In this document: positions 22,136 through 29,930 of the stretch, one piece after another | Position numbering within the stretch: the first letter of the stretch is position 1 | Layout of the letters: each line of letters opens with the position of its first letter | From: JAMOBE01 sp039908285 | GTDB taxonomy: Bacteria; Pseudomonadota; Alphaproteobacteria; Rhodospirillales; Rhodospirillaceae | NCBI GenBank assembly: GCA_039908285.1 | Contig: JAMOBE010000037.1 | Location: 1-31,581 of the forward strand | Direction of reading: 5' to 3' | Length of the DNA: 31,581 nt | Position numbers and translations under genes: made by a program | Notes under the pieces: generated by a model | Told to the model about the DNA's origin: nothing | What the model saw: the letters and a program-made list of their open reading frames with translations, nothing else | Databases searched by the model: none

Positions 22136-24131
22136 GTCCTGGCGTCCTCTCCGGTGTATAAACCGCTGGTTTTGTTGTTTCTGGTCGTCTGCGCGGAAGT
22201 GAAACGGAGAACGTGCTTCCCTGGTCCACCACGCTGGCAACGGTTATGATCCCACCATGCATGTCTACGAACTGCTTGACAAGGCTCAATCCGATCCCGG
22301 TCCCACGAACATTTCGCACCGTGCTGCCGCGAAAGAACCTTTCGAACAGATGAGGAATTTCGTTCTGCGGAATCCCGAAACCATGGTCGCTGATTGAAAC
22401 CGTCACCTGAGCATCATTAATGGTCACCGTGACATCGATCGGACGACCTGGCGGCGAGTACTTTATCGCGTTTGAAATGAGATTCGTGAACACGTGATCG
22501 AGCAGAACACCGTCAGCGATAATTTCAACCGGATCACCTACCGACGACAGCGTGACTTCACCGCCGTTGGGCAGCATCCGCAGCCGACCGATGATCGTCG
22601 AGAGAAGGTCGCCGATATTGCATGGCCCGGGACTGAACTTGACCGCCCCGCTGTCGGTGCGCAGCAGCACCAGCGTGCTTTCCATCTGTTCGGTCATGCG
22701 CTGGACGGCACTCCTGATTTCGCCGAGCTTCTCCACGAGCTGGCCCTCGGAGAACTTTTTGTGATGGCGCATGATGAGCTGCGCCGCGCCGTCGATGATG
22801 GCGAGCGGGGTGCGGAACTCGTGGTTGGCCATGGCGACGAACGCCCGCTGCTCCTCGTTGATCTTGCGCTGTCGGGCGAGGCTCATCTCCAATCGCTCGA
22901 CCATGGATTTGCGGTCCCGGATGTTCTGGAACGTCATGACGACGTAGTGGGAGTCGCCCACGCTGGCATCGGCAAGGGCCAGTTCGAGGGGAGCGGCGAC
23001 GCCGTCCTTGCGCCACACCCCAACCTCCCGCCGGATACCGACGACCGGCGGCCGCGCCGGGTCGGCGGATTGGAGGACCAGGGCGTATTGCTGGCCGATA
23101 TCCTCGGAGAACATCAGACTGGCGATGTTGGCGCCGATCACCTCGGTCGCCGGATAGCCGAGAATGGTCTCGGCGCTGCGGTTGAACAGCAGGATCGTCC
23201 CGGAGTCGTCGACCACGATCAGTCCCTCGGCCATGGTCTCGAGGATCGTCCGCTGCCTGGCCTCGATCAGTTCCAGTTCGTTTTTCTGCCGTTCGACCAG
23301 TTGGCGGGCCTCGGCGTATCGTTCGACCAGGGAGGCCAGTTCGATACGCTGGCTCTCCAGCCTGTTTCCCCAGTCGACAAGCTCCTTTTCCTTCTGCTTC
23401 AGGTTGGTGATGTCGGTCAGCATCGAGATCACCCCGCCCTCGCGGGAACGGCTCTCGATCAGCAGGAAGCTCATGCCATCGTCGTAGTCGAGGACCTGCT
23501 GGGTGTGGGGCAGGTGCTGACGCCTGAGTCGCTCGGTGATCCATTCGGCAGCGGGGCGATCCAGGACGATTTTGCCCGATCGGGCCAGGGTGGTGATCAC
23601 CTGGTCGAAAGGCTGCCCCACCTCGGGCCAGCCGAATCGCGAGGCGAAAATCTCGTTGCGCAGCTCAAGCAGTCCGCGCTGGTTCCAGATGGCGATGCCG
23701 TCGCCCATGTAGCTGGCCGAACTCTCCAGGCGCAACTGCTGGTGGACAAGTTCGGTCACGTCCGTCCACTGCCCGAGGACCGAACCGTCGGGGAGACGTC
23801 GCTCCTTGATTTCGATCCACCGGCCGTCGGCCAACTGCTCGGTGGCGCGACTTGATCGTTTGCGGTGTCGTTGCAGCCGCTCGGTGATCCAGCGCTCCGG
23901 ATCGTGGATGACCTCGGCGCCGGCGATTTCCCCCGCCGTGACGACGATGCGGACCAGGGACTCGAACCGCATGCCGATCAGGTCACCGCGATCCTGAAGG
24001 CTGCGGTAGATGTAACGGAAGTGGGTGTTGCAGTAGACGAGCGCATCCCCAGGGTCGAAAATGGTAAGACCAGTACGCAGGTGGTCCAATGCATCAACCA
24101 CAAGATGGCTCAGACCATCATGGCCGCGCAT
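22107..24131 (-). CDS. Soluble multi-PAS sensor histidine kinase
   Basis: A 674-residue kinase without membrane segments or a signal peptide, so it senses a cytoplasmic signal. Two related N-terminal PAS domains of the PAS-7 kind (about 12-128 and 138-245: LRTGLTIFDPGDALVYCN, GDGIAIWNQRG) are followed by a coiled coil (about 245-295). A third PAS follows (about 296-410: ILETMAEGLIVVDDSGTILLFN). The HisKA helix carries His437 in MANHEFRTPLAIIDGA. The ATPase domain has N-box HVFTNLISNAIKYSP, G1 DHGFGIP and G2 GTGIGLSLVKQF. The overlapping response regulator is its likely partner. PAS ligands cannot be told from sequence. The pair sits where asd often follows leuB in related genomes. Confidence 0.93.
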   Translation of the reverse strand: MRGHDGLSHLVVDALDHLRTGLTIFDPGDALVYCNTHFRYIYRSLQDRGDLIGMRFESLVRIVVTAGEIAGAEVIHDPERWITERLQRHRKRSSRATEQLADGRWIEIKERRLPDGSVLGQWTDVTELVHQQLRLESSASYMGDGIAIWNQRGLLELRNEIFASRFGWPEVGQPFDQVITTLARSGKIVLDRPAAEWITERLRRQHLPHTQQVLDYDDGMSFLLIESRSREGGVISMLTDITNLKQKEKELVDWGNRLESQRIELASLVERYAEARQLVERQKNELELIEARQRTILETMAEGLIVVDDSGTILLFNRSAETILGYPATEVIGANIASLMFSEDIGQQYALVLQSADPARPPVVGIRREVGVWRKDGVAAPLELALADASVGDSHYVVMTFQNIRDRKSMVERLEMSLARQRKINEEQRAFVAMANHEFRTPLAIIDGAAQLIMRHHKKFSEGQLVEKLGEIRSAVQRMTEQMESTLVLLRTDSGAVKFSPGPCNIGDLLSTIIGRLRMLPNGGEVTLSSVGDPVEIIADGVLLDHVFTNLISNAIKYSPPGRPIDVTVTINDAQVTVSISDHGFGIPQNEIPHLFERFFRGSTVRNVRGTGIGLSLVKQFVDMHGGIITVASVVDQGSTFSVSLPRRRPETTKPAVYTPERTPGHARDPLHRG

Positions 24132-24194
24132 ATCACCATGTTTCGTCTCTGGAATATCGTCCGTCAGCGATCGAGTGCTCCCAAAGGCTGCCTA

Positions 24195-24229
24195 CCCTGT
24201 CTCTCCCCCCTCAAGGGGGAGAGACAGGG
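24195..24229. repeat. Dispersed palindromic repeat, variant copy 5 (possible leuB terminator)
   Basis: CCCTGTCTCTCCCCC and GGGGGAGAGACAGGG form a perfect 15-bp stem with a 5-nt loop, the longest perfect stem in the set. It lies 17 bp past the leuB stop and 64 bp before the kinase gene. It probably ends or shields the leu transcript. The arms differ from the core at the outer bases but remain fully complementary, so both arms changed together. Confidence 0.85.
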
Positions 24230-24245
24230 AAGCATGCTCGACCCC

Positions 24246-25355
24246 TCAGGCCACCAGCTTGTCCAGTTCCCGGAGGATGACATCGCCCATGACCATGGTG
24301 GAGACCTTGGCCTTGTTGGCCTGCATGATGTCGGCCGTGCGCAGGCCGCCACCCAGCACCTTCTGCACCGCCAGCTCGATCAGGTCGGCCTCGGCCGGAA
24401 GGCCGAGGGAGAAGCGCAGCGCCATGGCGAACGACAAAAGCGTCGCCAGCGGGTTGGCCTGGTCCTTGCCGGCGATATCCGGGGCGGAGCCATGTACCGG
24501 CTCATAAAGTGCCCGCCGGCGGCCAGAGGCGTCGGCGGCCCCCAGGCTGGCGGAGGGCAGCATGCCGAGGGACCCGGTCAGCATCGCCGCGCAGTCGGAG
24601 AGAATGTCGCCAAAGAGGTTGTCGGTGACGATGACGTCGAACTGCTTCGGATTGCGCACGAGCTGCATGGCGCAATTGTCGGCGTACATGTGGCTGAGCT
24701 GGACGCCCTGCTCCTTGTACTCCCGCTCCCACAGGCTGGTGACCTCCTCGCGCCACAGAACGCCGCTTTCCATGACGTTGGCCTTGTCCACCGAGCACAC
24801 CCGGCGCGAGCGCTGCAGGGCCAGGTCGAAGGCCACCCGCGCCACCCGCTCGATCTCGGCCGTGGTGTAGACCTGGGTGTTGATGCCGCGGCGGCTGCCG
24901 TCCGCCAGCGTCTCGATGCCGCGGGGCTCGCCGAAGTAGATGCCGCCGGTCAGCTCGCGCACGATCACCATGTCGAGCCCCTTGACCACGTCGGTCTTCA
25001 GGGTCGAGGCGTCGGCCAGGGCGTCGAACACCTTCGCCGGCCGCAGGTTGGCGAACAGGTCCATGTCCTTGCGCAGGCGCAGGAGGCCGCGCTCGGGTTT
25101 CTTGTCGAAGGGGAGATTGTCCCACTTCGGGCCACCGACGGCGCCCAGCAGGACCGCATCCGCCGCCATGGCGTCGGCCATGGTCTCATCGGTCAGCGGC
25201 GTGCCGTGGGCGTCGTAGGAGCACCCTCCCACCAGGGCTTCCTTGATGTCGAACTGGGCCCGGCCCTTGCGGGCAAGCCAGTCAACCACACGCAGGACCT
25301 GAGCCACCACCTCGGGGCCGATGCCGTCGCCCGCAAGTACGAGAAGCTTGTTCAT
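24246..25355 (-). CDS. leuB: 3-isopropylmalate dehydrogenase
   Basis: A 369-residue NAD-dependent enzyme that oxidises and decarboxylates 3-isopropylmalate in leucine synthesis. It starts KLLVLAGDGIGPEVV. Substrate residues are in ERGLLRLRKDMDLFANLRP and VRELTGGIYFGEPRG. The metal and catalytic aspartates lie in VTDNLFGDILSDCAAM, with the NAD region EPVHGSAPDIAGKDQANP. The length is normal for the family. GAGG lies 7 nt before the ATG. It follows leuD by 54 bp that contain a hairpin. Confidence 0.97.
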   Translation of the reverse strand: MNKLLVLAGDGIGPEVVAQVLRVVDWLARKGRAQFDIKEALVGGCSYDAHGTPLTDETMADAMAADAVLLGAVGGPKWDNLPFDKKPERGLLRLRKDMDLFANLRPAKVFDALADASTLKTDVVKGLDMVIVRELTGGIYFGEPRGIETLADGSRRGINTQVYTTAEIERVARVAFDLALQRSRRVCSVDKANVMESGVLWREEVTSLWEREYKEQGVQLSHMYADNCAMQLVRNPKQFDVIVTDNLFGDILSDCAAMLTGSLGMLPSASLGAADASGRRRALYEPVHGSAPDIAGKDQANPLATLLSFAMALRFSLGLPAEADLIELAVQKVLGGGLRTADIMQANKAKVSTMVMGDVILRELDKLVA

Positions 25356-25378
25356 TGTTTCCTCACTTTCGGCAAGGA

Positions 25379-25395
25379 AAGGGGGAAGCCCCCTT
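25379..25395. promoter_or_regulatory. Hairpin in the leuD-leuB gap
   Basis: AAGGGGG and CCCCCTT pair across a 3-nt loop. On the minus strand the stem is followed by TCCTTGCC, a weak T-tract. It sits between leuD and leuB in an otherwise tight operon and could lower expression of leuB or mark a processing site. Confidence 0.45.
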
Positions 25396-25409
25396 AGCCC
25401 CGAAATCCA

Positions 25410-26015
25410 TTACAACCAGGGCTGTTCACGGCTGCGGCGTTCCTCGTAGGCGGCGATTCCGGCCACCTTTTCGAGGGTCAGACCGATGTCGTCCAGCCCT
25501 TCCATCAGACAACGCTTGCGGAAGGGGTCGATGTCGAAACGAAGGCAGCCGCCGTCGGGCCCACGGATTTCCTGACGGTCGAGATCCACCGTCACCGTCG
25601 CGTTGGCGCCCCGCCGGGCGTCATCCATCAGCTTGTCCACCTGCTCCTGCGGCAACCTGACGGGCAGGATGCCGTTCTTGAAGCAGTTGTTGTAGAAGAT
25701 GTCCGCGAAGCTCGGTGCGATGATGCACCGGATGCCGAAATCCAGGATGGCCCACGGCGCATGCTCCCGCGACGAACCGCAGCCGAAGTTGGCGCCCGCG
25801 ACGAGAATCGTCGCCCGGCGATAGGCTGGTTGGTTCAGGACGAAACCGGGGACTTCCGCCCCGCCGGCGTCATAGCGCATCTCGTCGAAGAGATTGCGCC
25901 CAAGACCGGTGCGGCGAATGGTCTTCAGGAACTGCTTTGGGATGATCATGTCGGTATCGACATTGATCATCGGCAGCGGTGCGGCAACCCCCGTCAGGAC
26001 ACTGAACTTTTCCAT
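25410..26015 (-). CDS. leuD: 3-isopropylmalate dehydratase small subunit
   Basis: A 201-residue swivelling-domain subunit that pairs with LeuC to isomerise 2- to 3-isopropylmalate. The start MEKFSVLTGVAAPLPMINVD matches the family N-terminus; further landmarks are TDMIIPKQFLKTIRRTGLG and the substrate loop NFGCGSSREHAPWAI. The frame is open to a TTG at 26024, but the ATG at 26015 fits the family start. It lies 13 bp after a small unknown gene that separates it from leuC. Confidence 0.96.
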   Translation of the reverse strand: MEKFSVLTGVAAPLPMINVDTDMIIPKQFLKTIRRTGLGRNLFDEMRYDAGGAEVPGFVLNQPAYRRATILVAGANFGCGSSREHAPWAILDFGIRCIIAPSFADIFYNNCFKNGILPVRLPQEQVDKLMDDARRGANATVTVDLDRQEIRGPDGGCLRFDIDPFRKRCLMEGLDDIGLTLEKVAGIAAYEERRSREQPWL

Positions 26016-26028
26016 GGCCCTCAACAGC

Positions 26029-26220
26029 CTACTTCTTGCGTCGCGCGGCCCACAGTACCGCGAGATCCGAAACGTTTTCGTCGTCGGGGGCGATTAACCC
26101 AGGCCCTCCGAAGGTCCCTCGCCTGCCCGGGCCGCTTGGGAAAACCACCCGGATGGGGGTGCCCTCGCCGGCCTCCTGGAGGCCGAACAGGGGTGCCAAA
26201 GCCAGCTTGGTCGTCGCCAT
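26029..26220 (-). CDS. Small protein of unknown function between leuC and leuD
   Basis: A 63-residue frame starting MATTKLALAPLFGLQEAGEG and ending in AARRKK. It starts 17 bp after leuC and stops 13 bp before leuD, matching operon spacing. GGAGG lies just 2 nt upstream of the ATG, closer than ideal. The amino-acid makeup is balanced, with an acidic patch (APDDENVSD), unlike the Arg/Pro/Gly-rich shadow frames on either strand here. It has no membrane segment, signal peptide or motif I recognise. It may be a co-translated accessory to isopropylmalate isomerase, but that rests on position alone. Confidence 0.55.
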   Translation of the reverse strand: MATTKLALAPLFGLQEAGEGTPIRVVFPSGPGRRGTFGGPGLIAPDDENVSDLAVLWAARRKK

Positions 26221-26237
26221 GACCTCCGTATTCCCCT

Positions 26238-27647
26238 TCAGTCGGTAAACGCGCGCGGGTCGGCAAGCCGCCCCGTGATGGCCGAGGCAGCCGCCATGGC
26301 CGGACTGGTCAGATGGGTGCGCCCGCCGCGCCCCTGGCGTCCCTCGAAGTTGCGGTTGGAGGTGGAGGCGCACCGCTCTCCCGGGGCCAGGCGGTCGGCA
26401 TTCATGGCGAGGCACATGGAGCAGCCGGGCTCGCGCCACTGGAAGCCGGCGGCGACGAAGACGCGATCCAGCCCCTCGGCCTCCGCCTGTTCCTTGACCA
26501 GGCCCGAGCCCGGAACCACCATGGCGCCGACACCGTCGGCGACCCGCCGGCCGCGGACCACCCGGGCGGCGTCCCGCAGGTCCTCGATGCGGCCGTTGGT
26601 GCAGCTGCCGATGAACACCCGGTCGATGGTGATGTCGGTCATCAATGTGCCGGGAGCCAGGCCCATGTATTCGAGCGCCCGCTCCATGGCCCGGCGCTTG
26701 TTGTCGTCGCCTGCCGCCGCGGGATCGGGCACGCGGCCGGTGATGGGCACCACGTCCTCGGGCGAGGTGCCCCAGGTCACCTGCGGGACGATGGTGGCGG
26801 CGTCGATGGCGAGTTCCAGGTCGAAGACGGCCCCCGGATCGGTGACCAGCCCGCGCCAGGCGGCACTGGCCGCCTCGAAGACGGGCCCCTTGGGTGCCCG
26901 TGGCCGGCCGGCCAGGTAGGCGAAGGTGGTCTCGTCGGGGGCGATGAGGCCGGCGCGGGCGCCCGCCTCGATGGTCATGTTGCACACCGTCATCCGGCCT
27001 TCCATCGACAGGGCGCGGATGGCCGACCCGGCGTACTCGATGACGTAGCCGGTGCCGCCGGCGGTGCCGAGGCGACCGATGATGGCGAGGGCGATGTCCT
27101 TGGCGGTGACGCCGACGCCCAAGGTACCGTCCACGGTGATGCGCATGTTGCGGGCGGGGGCCTGGAGGAGGGTCTGGGTCGCCAGCACGTGCTCCACCTC
27201 GGAGGTGCCGATGCCGAACGCCAGGGCGCCGAAGGCGCCATGGGTCGAGGTGTGGGAGTCGCCACAGACGATGGTGGTGCCGGGCAGGGTGAAGCCCTGC
27301 TCGGGGCCGACGATATGGACGACGCCCTGACGGATGTCGTCCATGCGCAGGTATTCCAGTCCGAACTCGGCGCAGTTGGCCTCCAGCGTCTCCACCTGCA
27401 CCCGGCTTTCCTGGTCGGTGATGCCGAGGGCGCGGTCGGTGGTGGGGACGTTGTGATCGGCGACGGCCAGCGTGCGCTCCGGCCGCCGCACCCGGCGGCC
27501 GGCGGTCCGCAGCCCCTCGAAGGCCTGCGGGCTGGTCACCTCGTGCACCAGATGGCGATCGATGTAGATGAGGCAGGTCCCGTCGTCCTGGACGTCCACC
27601 AGGTGGTTCTGCCAGATCCGGTCGAAGAGGGTGCGCGGTGTCGCCAT
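26238..27647 (-). CDS. leuC: 3-isopropylmalate dehydratase large subunit
   Basis: A 469-residue aconitase-family protein holding the [4Fe-4S] cluster. The start is TLFDRIWQNHLVD. Family blocks are ADHNVPTTDR, CGDSHTSTHGAFGALAFGIG, and the cluster cysteines in GSCTNGRIEDLR and GCSMCLAMN. The length is as expected. Together with LeuD it forms isopropylmalate isomerase. It begins 8 bp after the rplS stop, so leucine synthesis probably shares a transcript with the ribosomal and tRNA genes upstream. No leader peptide or attenuator fits in that gap. Confidence 0.97.
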   Translation of the reverse strand: MATPRTLFDRIWQNHLVDVQDDGTCLIYIDRHLVHEVTSPQAFEGLRTAGRRVRRPERTLAVADHNVPTTDRALGITDQESRVQVETLEANCAEFGLEYLRMDDIRQGVVHIVGPEQGFTLPGTTIVCGDSHTSTHGAFGALAFGIGTSEVEHVLATQTLLQAPARNMRITVDGTLGVGVTAKDIALAIIGRLGTAGGTGYVIEYAGSAIRALSMEGRMTVCNMTIEAGARAGLIAPDETTFAYLAGRPRAPKGPVFEAASAAWRGLVTDPGAVFDLELAIDAATIVPQVTWGTSPEDVVPITGRVPDPAAAGDDNKRRAMERALEYMGLAPGTLMTDITIDRVFIGSCTNGRIEDLRDAARVVRGRRVADGVGAMVVPGSGLVKEQAEAEGLDRVFVAAGFQWREPGCSMCLAMNADRLAPGERCASTSNRNFEGRQGRGGRTHLTSPAMAAASAITGRLADPRAFTD

Positions 27648-27655
27648 CGTCTGGA

Positions 27656-28045
27656 TCAGCCTCCGGCGGCTTCGCTGCGTGCCTTGGCCGAGGTATCCTC
27701 GACGATACGGGCCGAGCGCCCGCGACGGGCACGCAGGTAATACAGCTTGGCCCGGCGGACCTTGCCGCGGCGGACCACCTCGATCCGGGCGATGGACGGC
27801 GAGTAGAGGGGGAACACCCGCTCCACGCCCTCACCGAACGAGATCTTGCGGACGGTGAAGCTCGAGTTGAGCGCCGCGTTGCGCCGGGCGATGCACACGC
27901 CCTCATAGGCCTGGAGGCGCTCGCGCTGGCCTTCGACCACCTTGACGTGGACCCGCACGGTATCGCCCGGAGTGAAGTCCGGCACGCCCCGCTGTTCCAG
28001 CAGCCTGGTGATCTGCTCTTTTTCGAGCTCTTCAATGATGTTCAT
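27656..28045 (-). CDS. rplS: 50S ribosomal protein L19
   Basis: A 129-residue L19 at the 30S-50S interface. It starts NIIEELEKEQITRLL and has FTPGDTVRVHVKVVEG, QAYEGVCIARRN and FPLYSPSIARIEVVRRGKVRRAKLYYLR. The ATG at 28045 has GAAGG about 7 nt upstream. An in-frame TTG at 28051 is ignored. The C-terminus is extended past the common end by an acidic and Ala-rich tail (about 20 residues), usual in Alphaproteobacteria. Confidence 0.97.
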   Translation of the reverse strand: MNIIEELEKEQITRLLEQRGVPDFTPGDTVRVHVKVVEGQRERLQAYEGVCIARRNAALNSSFTVRKISFGEGVERVFPLYSPSIARIEVVRRGKVRRAKLYYLRARRGRSARIVEDTSAKARSEAAGG

Positions 28046-28078
28046 CGCCAACCTTCTCTCTCTCTTCCCTGCTTTTTC

Positions 28079-28849
28079 TCAGCTCTTCCTGCTTCCCTGG
28101 TCGTCCGCCAGCCCCGCGGCCGTGTAACGGGCCCACAGGTCCGGTCTGCGTTCCGCCGTCACCGTCCGGGCCTGGGCGAGGCGCCACGCGGCGACGCGTC
28201 CATGATGGCCTGACACCAGGACCTCCGGTACCGCCATCCCCTCCCACGTCTGCGGTCGGGTGTAGTGGGGATACTCGAGAAGGCCCCGCTCGAAACTTTC
28301 CTCCCGCAGTGACTCCTCCCGGCCGACCACGCCCGGAAGCAGCCGCACCACGGCATCCACCAGCACCATCGCCGCCGGCTCTCCGCCCGACAGCACGAAA
28401 TCGCCGAGGCTGACCTCCAGCGCCCCGTGGCGCTCCAGCACCCGCTGGTCCACGCCCTCGAAACGGCCGCACAGAATGGTCATGCCGGCCTCCCGCGACA
28501 AACTCCGCACCAGCGCCTGATCCAGCACGCGCCCTCGCGGCGTCAGGTAGATCAGTGGGCCGGCCGCGGTTTGGCTCGTCCCGGTTTGGCTCGCGCGGAT
28601 CGCGGCGTCCACCACGTCGGGGCGCATCACCATGCCCGGCCCTCCGCCGAAGGGAGCGTCGTCGACAGTACGGTGTTTATCGCGCGCGAATTCGCGAATG
28701 TCCACCGTTTCGAGTCTCCAGATCCCATCGACCAGGGCCCGGCCCGCCAGCGAACAGGCGAGAGGGCCGGGAAACATGTCGGGAAACAGGGTCAGGACGG
28801 TGATTCCATAGGCCGTCCCGGCCTGGTTTCCGTTGCTCCCATCATCCAT
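28079..28849 (-). CDS. trmD: tRNA (guanine-N1)-methyltransferase TrmD
   Basis: A 256-residue SPOUT methyltransferase that makes m1G37 and prevents frameshifting. Core: ITVLTLFPDMFPG, FGGGPGMVMRPDVV, PLIYLTPRGR, ILCGRFEGVDQRVLE and VSLGDFVLSGGEPAAM, which form the trefoil knot for S-adenosylmethionine. A short duplicated segment (SQTGTSQT) lies in the variable loop after the PDVV motif. The start at 28849 overlaps the rimM end by 8 bp. The N-terminal dozen residues (MDDGSNGNQAGTAY) exceed the usual start, so a later non-ATG start cannot be excluded. The frame upstream is inside rimM and was left out. Confidence 0.96.
   Translation of the reverse strand: MDDGSNGNQAGTAYGITVLTLFPDMFPGPLACSLAGRALVDGIWRLETVDIREFARDKHRTVDDAPFGGGPGMVMRPDVVDAAIRASQTGTSQTAAGPLIYLTPRGRVLDQALVRSLSREAGMTILCGRFEGVDQRVLERHGALEVSLGDFVLSGGEPAAMVLVDAVVRLLPGVVGREESLREESFERGLLEYPHYTRPQTWEGMAVPEVLVSGHHGRVAAWRLAQARTVTAERRPDLWARYTAAGLADDQGSRKS
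28568..28593. repeat. Direct repeat in trmD
   Basis: GGTTTGGCTCG occurs twice (28568 and 28583) at a 15-bp period and encodes a five-residue duplication (SQTGT/SQTAA) in TrmD. The frame is kept. Confidence 0.8.
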
Positions 28850-29465
28850 CCGCCGTCCGTCCCTCTTCGCCCGCGAGCCCATCTCCGTTCGAGTCGCCAC
28901 CGTCGCGGGACATTCCCTCCTCGTCTCCCTCCGGCCCAGCCGCTTCGAACACGCCGGTGGCGCGGGACGCGACGATCCGTCCGCCCCGCACATCCACCGT
29001 CGGCACCGCCTGGGTGGTGAAGGGCAGCATCACCGGCGATGCCCCCGGCCGCTTCACCTCCAGCATGGTGCCGGCGCCAAAGTCATGCACCGCCACCACC
29101 GTTCCCGCCGGCTCGCTCCCCGCCGGCTCGCCGTCATCCAGCACCACGGCGAGGCCGATCAGGTCCGACCAGTAGTACTCGTCCTCCTCCGGCTCCGGCA
29201 GAACCGCCCGCGACACGTAAAGCCGCGTCCCGCGCAGGGCCAGGGCGGCGTCGCGGTCGCTGACGCCGTCCAGATCCGCAAGGACCACCTCGCCCGTCGG
29301 AGCGCCCGCCAGGCGAACCCGGAAGGTGCGGCCGCCGGCCTCGTCCTGCACCGGCCCATAGGCGGCCACATCGGCCGGCCGGGCGGTGAAGCTGCGGAGC
29401 TTCACCCGTCCCCGGATGCCATGGGCGCCCACGACCATGCCGACGCAGACCCGTTCCGTCGCCAC
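28842..29465 (-). CDS. rimM: Ribosome maturation factor RimM
   Basis: A 207-residue 16S maturation factor that binds ribosomal protein S19 in 30S assembly. The N-terminal RimM barrel has VCVGMVVGAHGIRGRVKLRSF; the C-terminal PRC-barrel has EYYWSDLIGLAV and the block LPFTTQAVPTVDV. It is longer than the usual 165-185 residues because of an acidic, Gly-rich tail (from about 175, GPEGDEEG to the end) that overlaps the trmD start. It lies 9 bp after rpsP. Confidence 0.95.
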   Translation of the reverse strand: MATERVCVGMVVGAHGIRGRVKLRSFTARPADVAAYGPVQDEAGGRTFRVRLAGAPTGEVVLADLDGVSDRDAALALRGTRLYVSRAVLPEPEEDEYYWSDLIGLAVVLDDGEPAGSEPAGTVVAVHDFGAGTMLEVKRPGASPVMLPFTTQAVPTVDVRGGRIVASRATGVFEAAGPEGDEEGMSRDGGDSNGDGLAGEEGRTADG

Positions 29466-29474
29466 CGCCGGAGG

Positions 29475-29852
29475 TTACTCCGACGCGCCGGCTCCGGCGG
29501 CCTCGGCGGCCTTCGCCGCGGCCTCGGCCGCCGCCTTCAGGCGCTCCTGGGCCTTGGCCTTGGGCTGGCTCTTCCTGGTCTGGGCCGGCGTCTCGGCCTT
29601 GGCCATAATGCCCCGCTGGGCGAGGAAGCGGGCCACCCGGTCCGACGGCTTGGCACCAAAGCCGAGCCAGTGCTTCACCCTCTCATCCTTCAGCACCAGA
29701 CGATCGGCGTGCTCCTGGGGCAGCATGGGGTTGTACGAGCCGACCCGCTCGATGAACCGGCCATCGCGCGGCGAGCGGGAGTCGGCAACCACGATGCGGT
29801 AGAAGGGGCGCTTCTTGGCGCCGCCACGGGAGAGGCGAATGCTGAGCGACAT
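29475..29852 (-). CDS. rpsP: 30S ribosomal protein S16
   Basis: A 125-residue S16. It starts MSLSIRLSRGGAKKRPFYRIVV with conserved SRSPRDGRFIERVGSYNP and GAKPSDRVARFL. The body ends near residue 85; the remaining 40 residues are a Lys/Ala/Glu-rich tail, common in Alphaproteobacteria. The ATG at 29852 has GGAG about 10 nt upstream. The frame upstream of it is not S16. It follows ffh by 78 bp, where CCGTACTTC occurs twice (29883 and 29894). Confidence 0.97.
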   Translation of the reverse strand: MSLSIRLSRGGAKKRPFYRIVVADSRSPRDGRFIERVGSYNPMLPQEHADRLVLKDERVKHWLGFGAKPSDRVARFLAQRGIMAKAETPAQTRKSQPKAKAQERLKAAAEAAAKAAEAAGAGASE

Positions 29853-29930
29853 CGGAAAACAATCTCCATTCTCTATCTGTAACCGTACTTCATCCGTACT
29901 TCGCGCCCCGTCCAACCGGGACGTGGACCG

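Noticed and set aside
26016..26024. TTG start for leuD (and likewise TTG at 28051 for rplS and 31415 for ffh)
   Set aside because: In each case an ATG a few codons later matches the conserved N-terminus of the family.
26021..26266. Overlapping 81-codon frame and a plus-strand frame at 26036-26248 in the leuC-leuD gap
   Set aside because: Both have Arg/Pro/Gly-rich shadow composition and overlap leuC or leuD ends; the 63-residue frame fits better.
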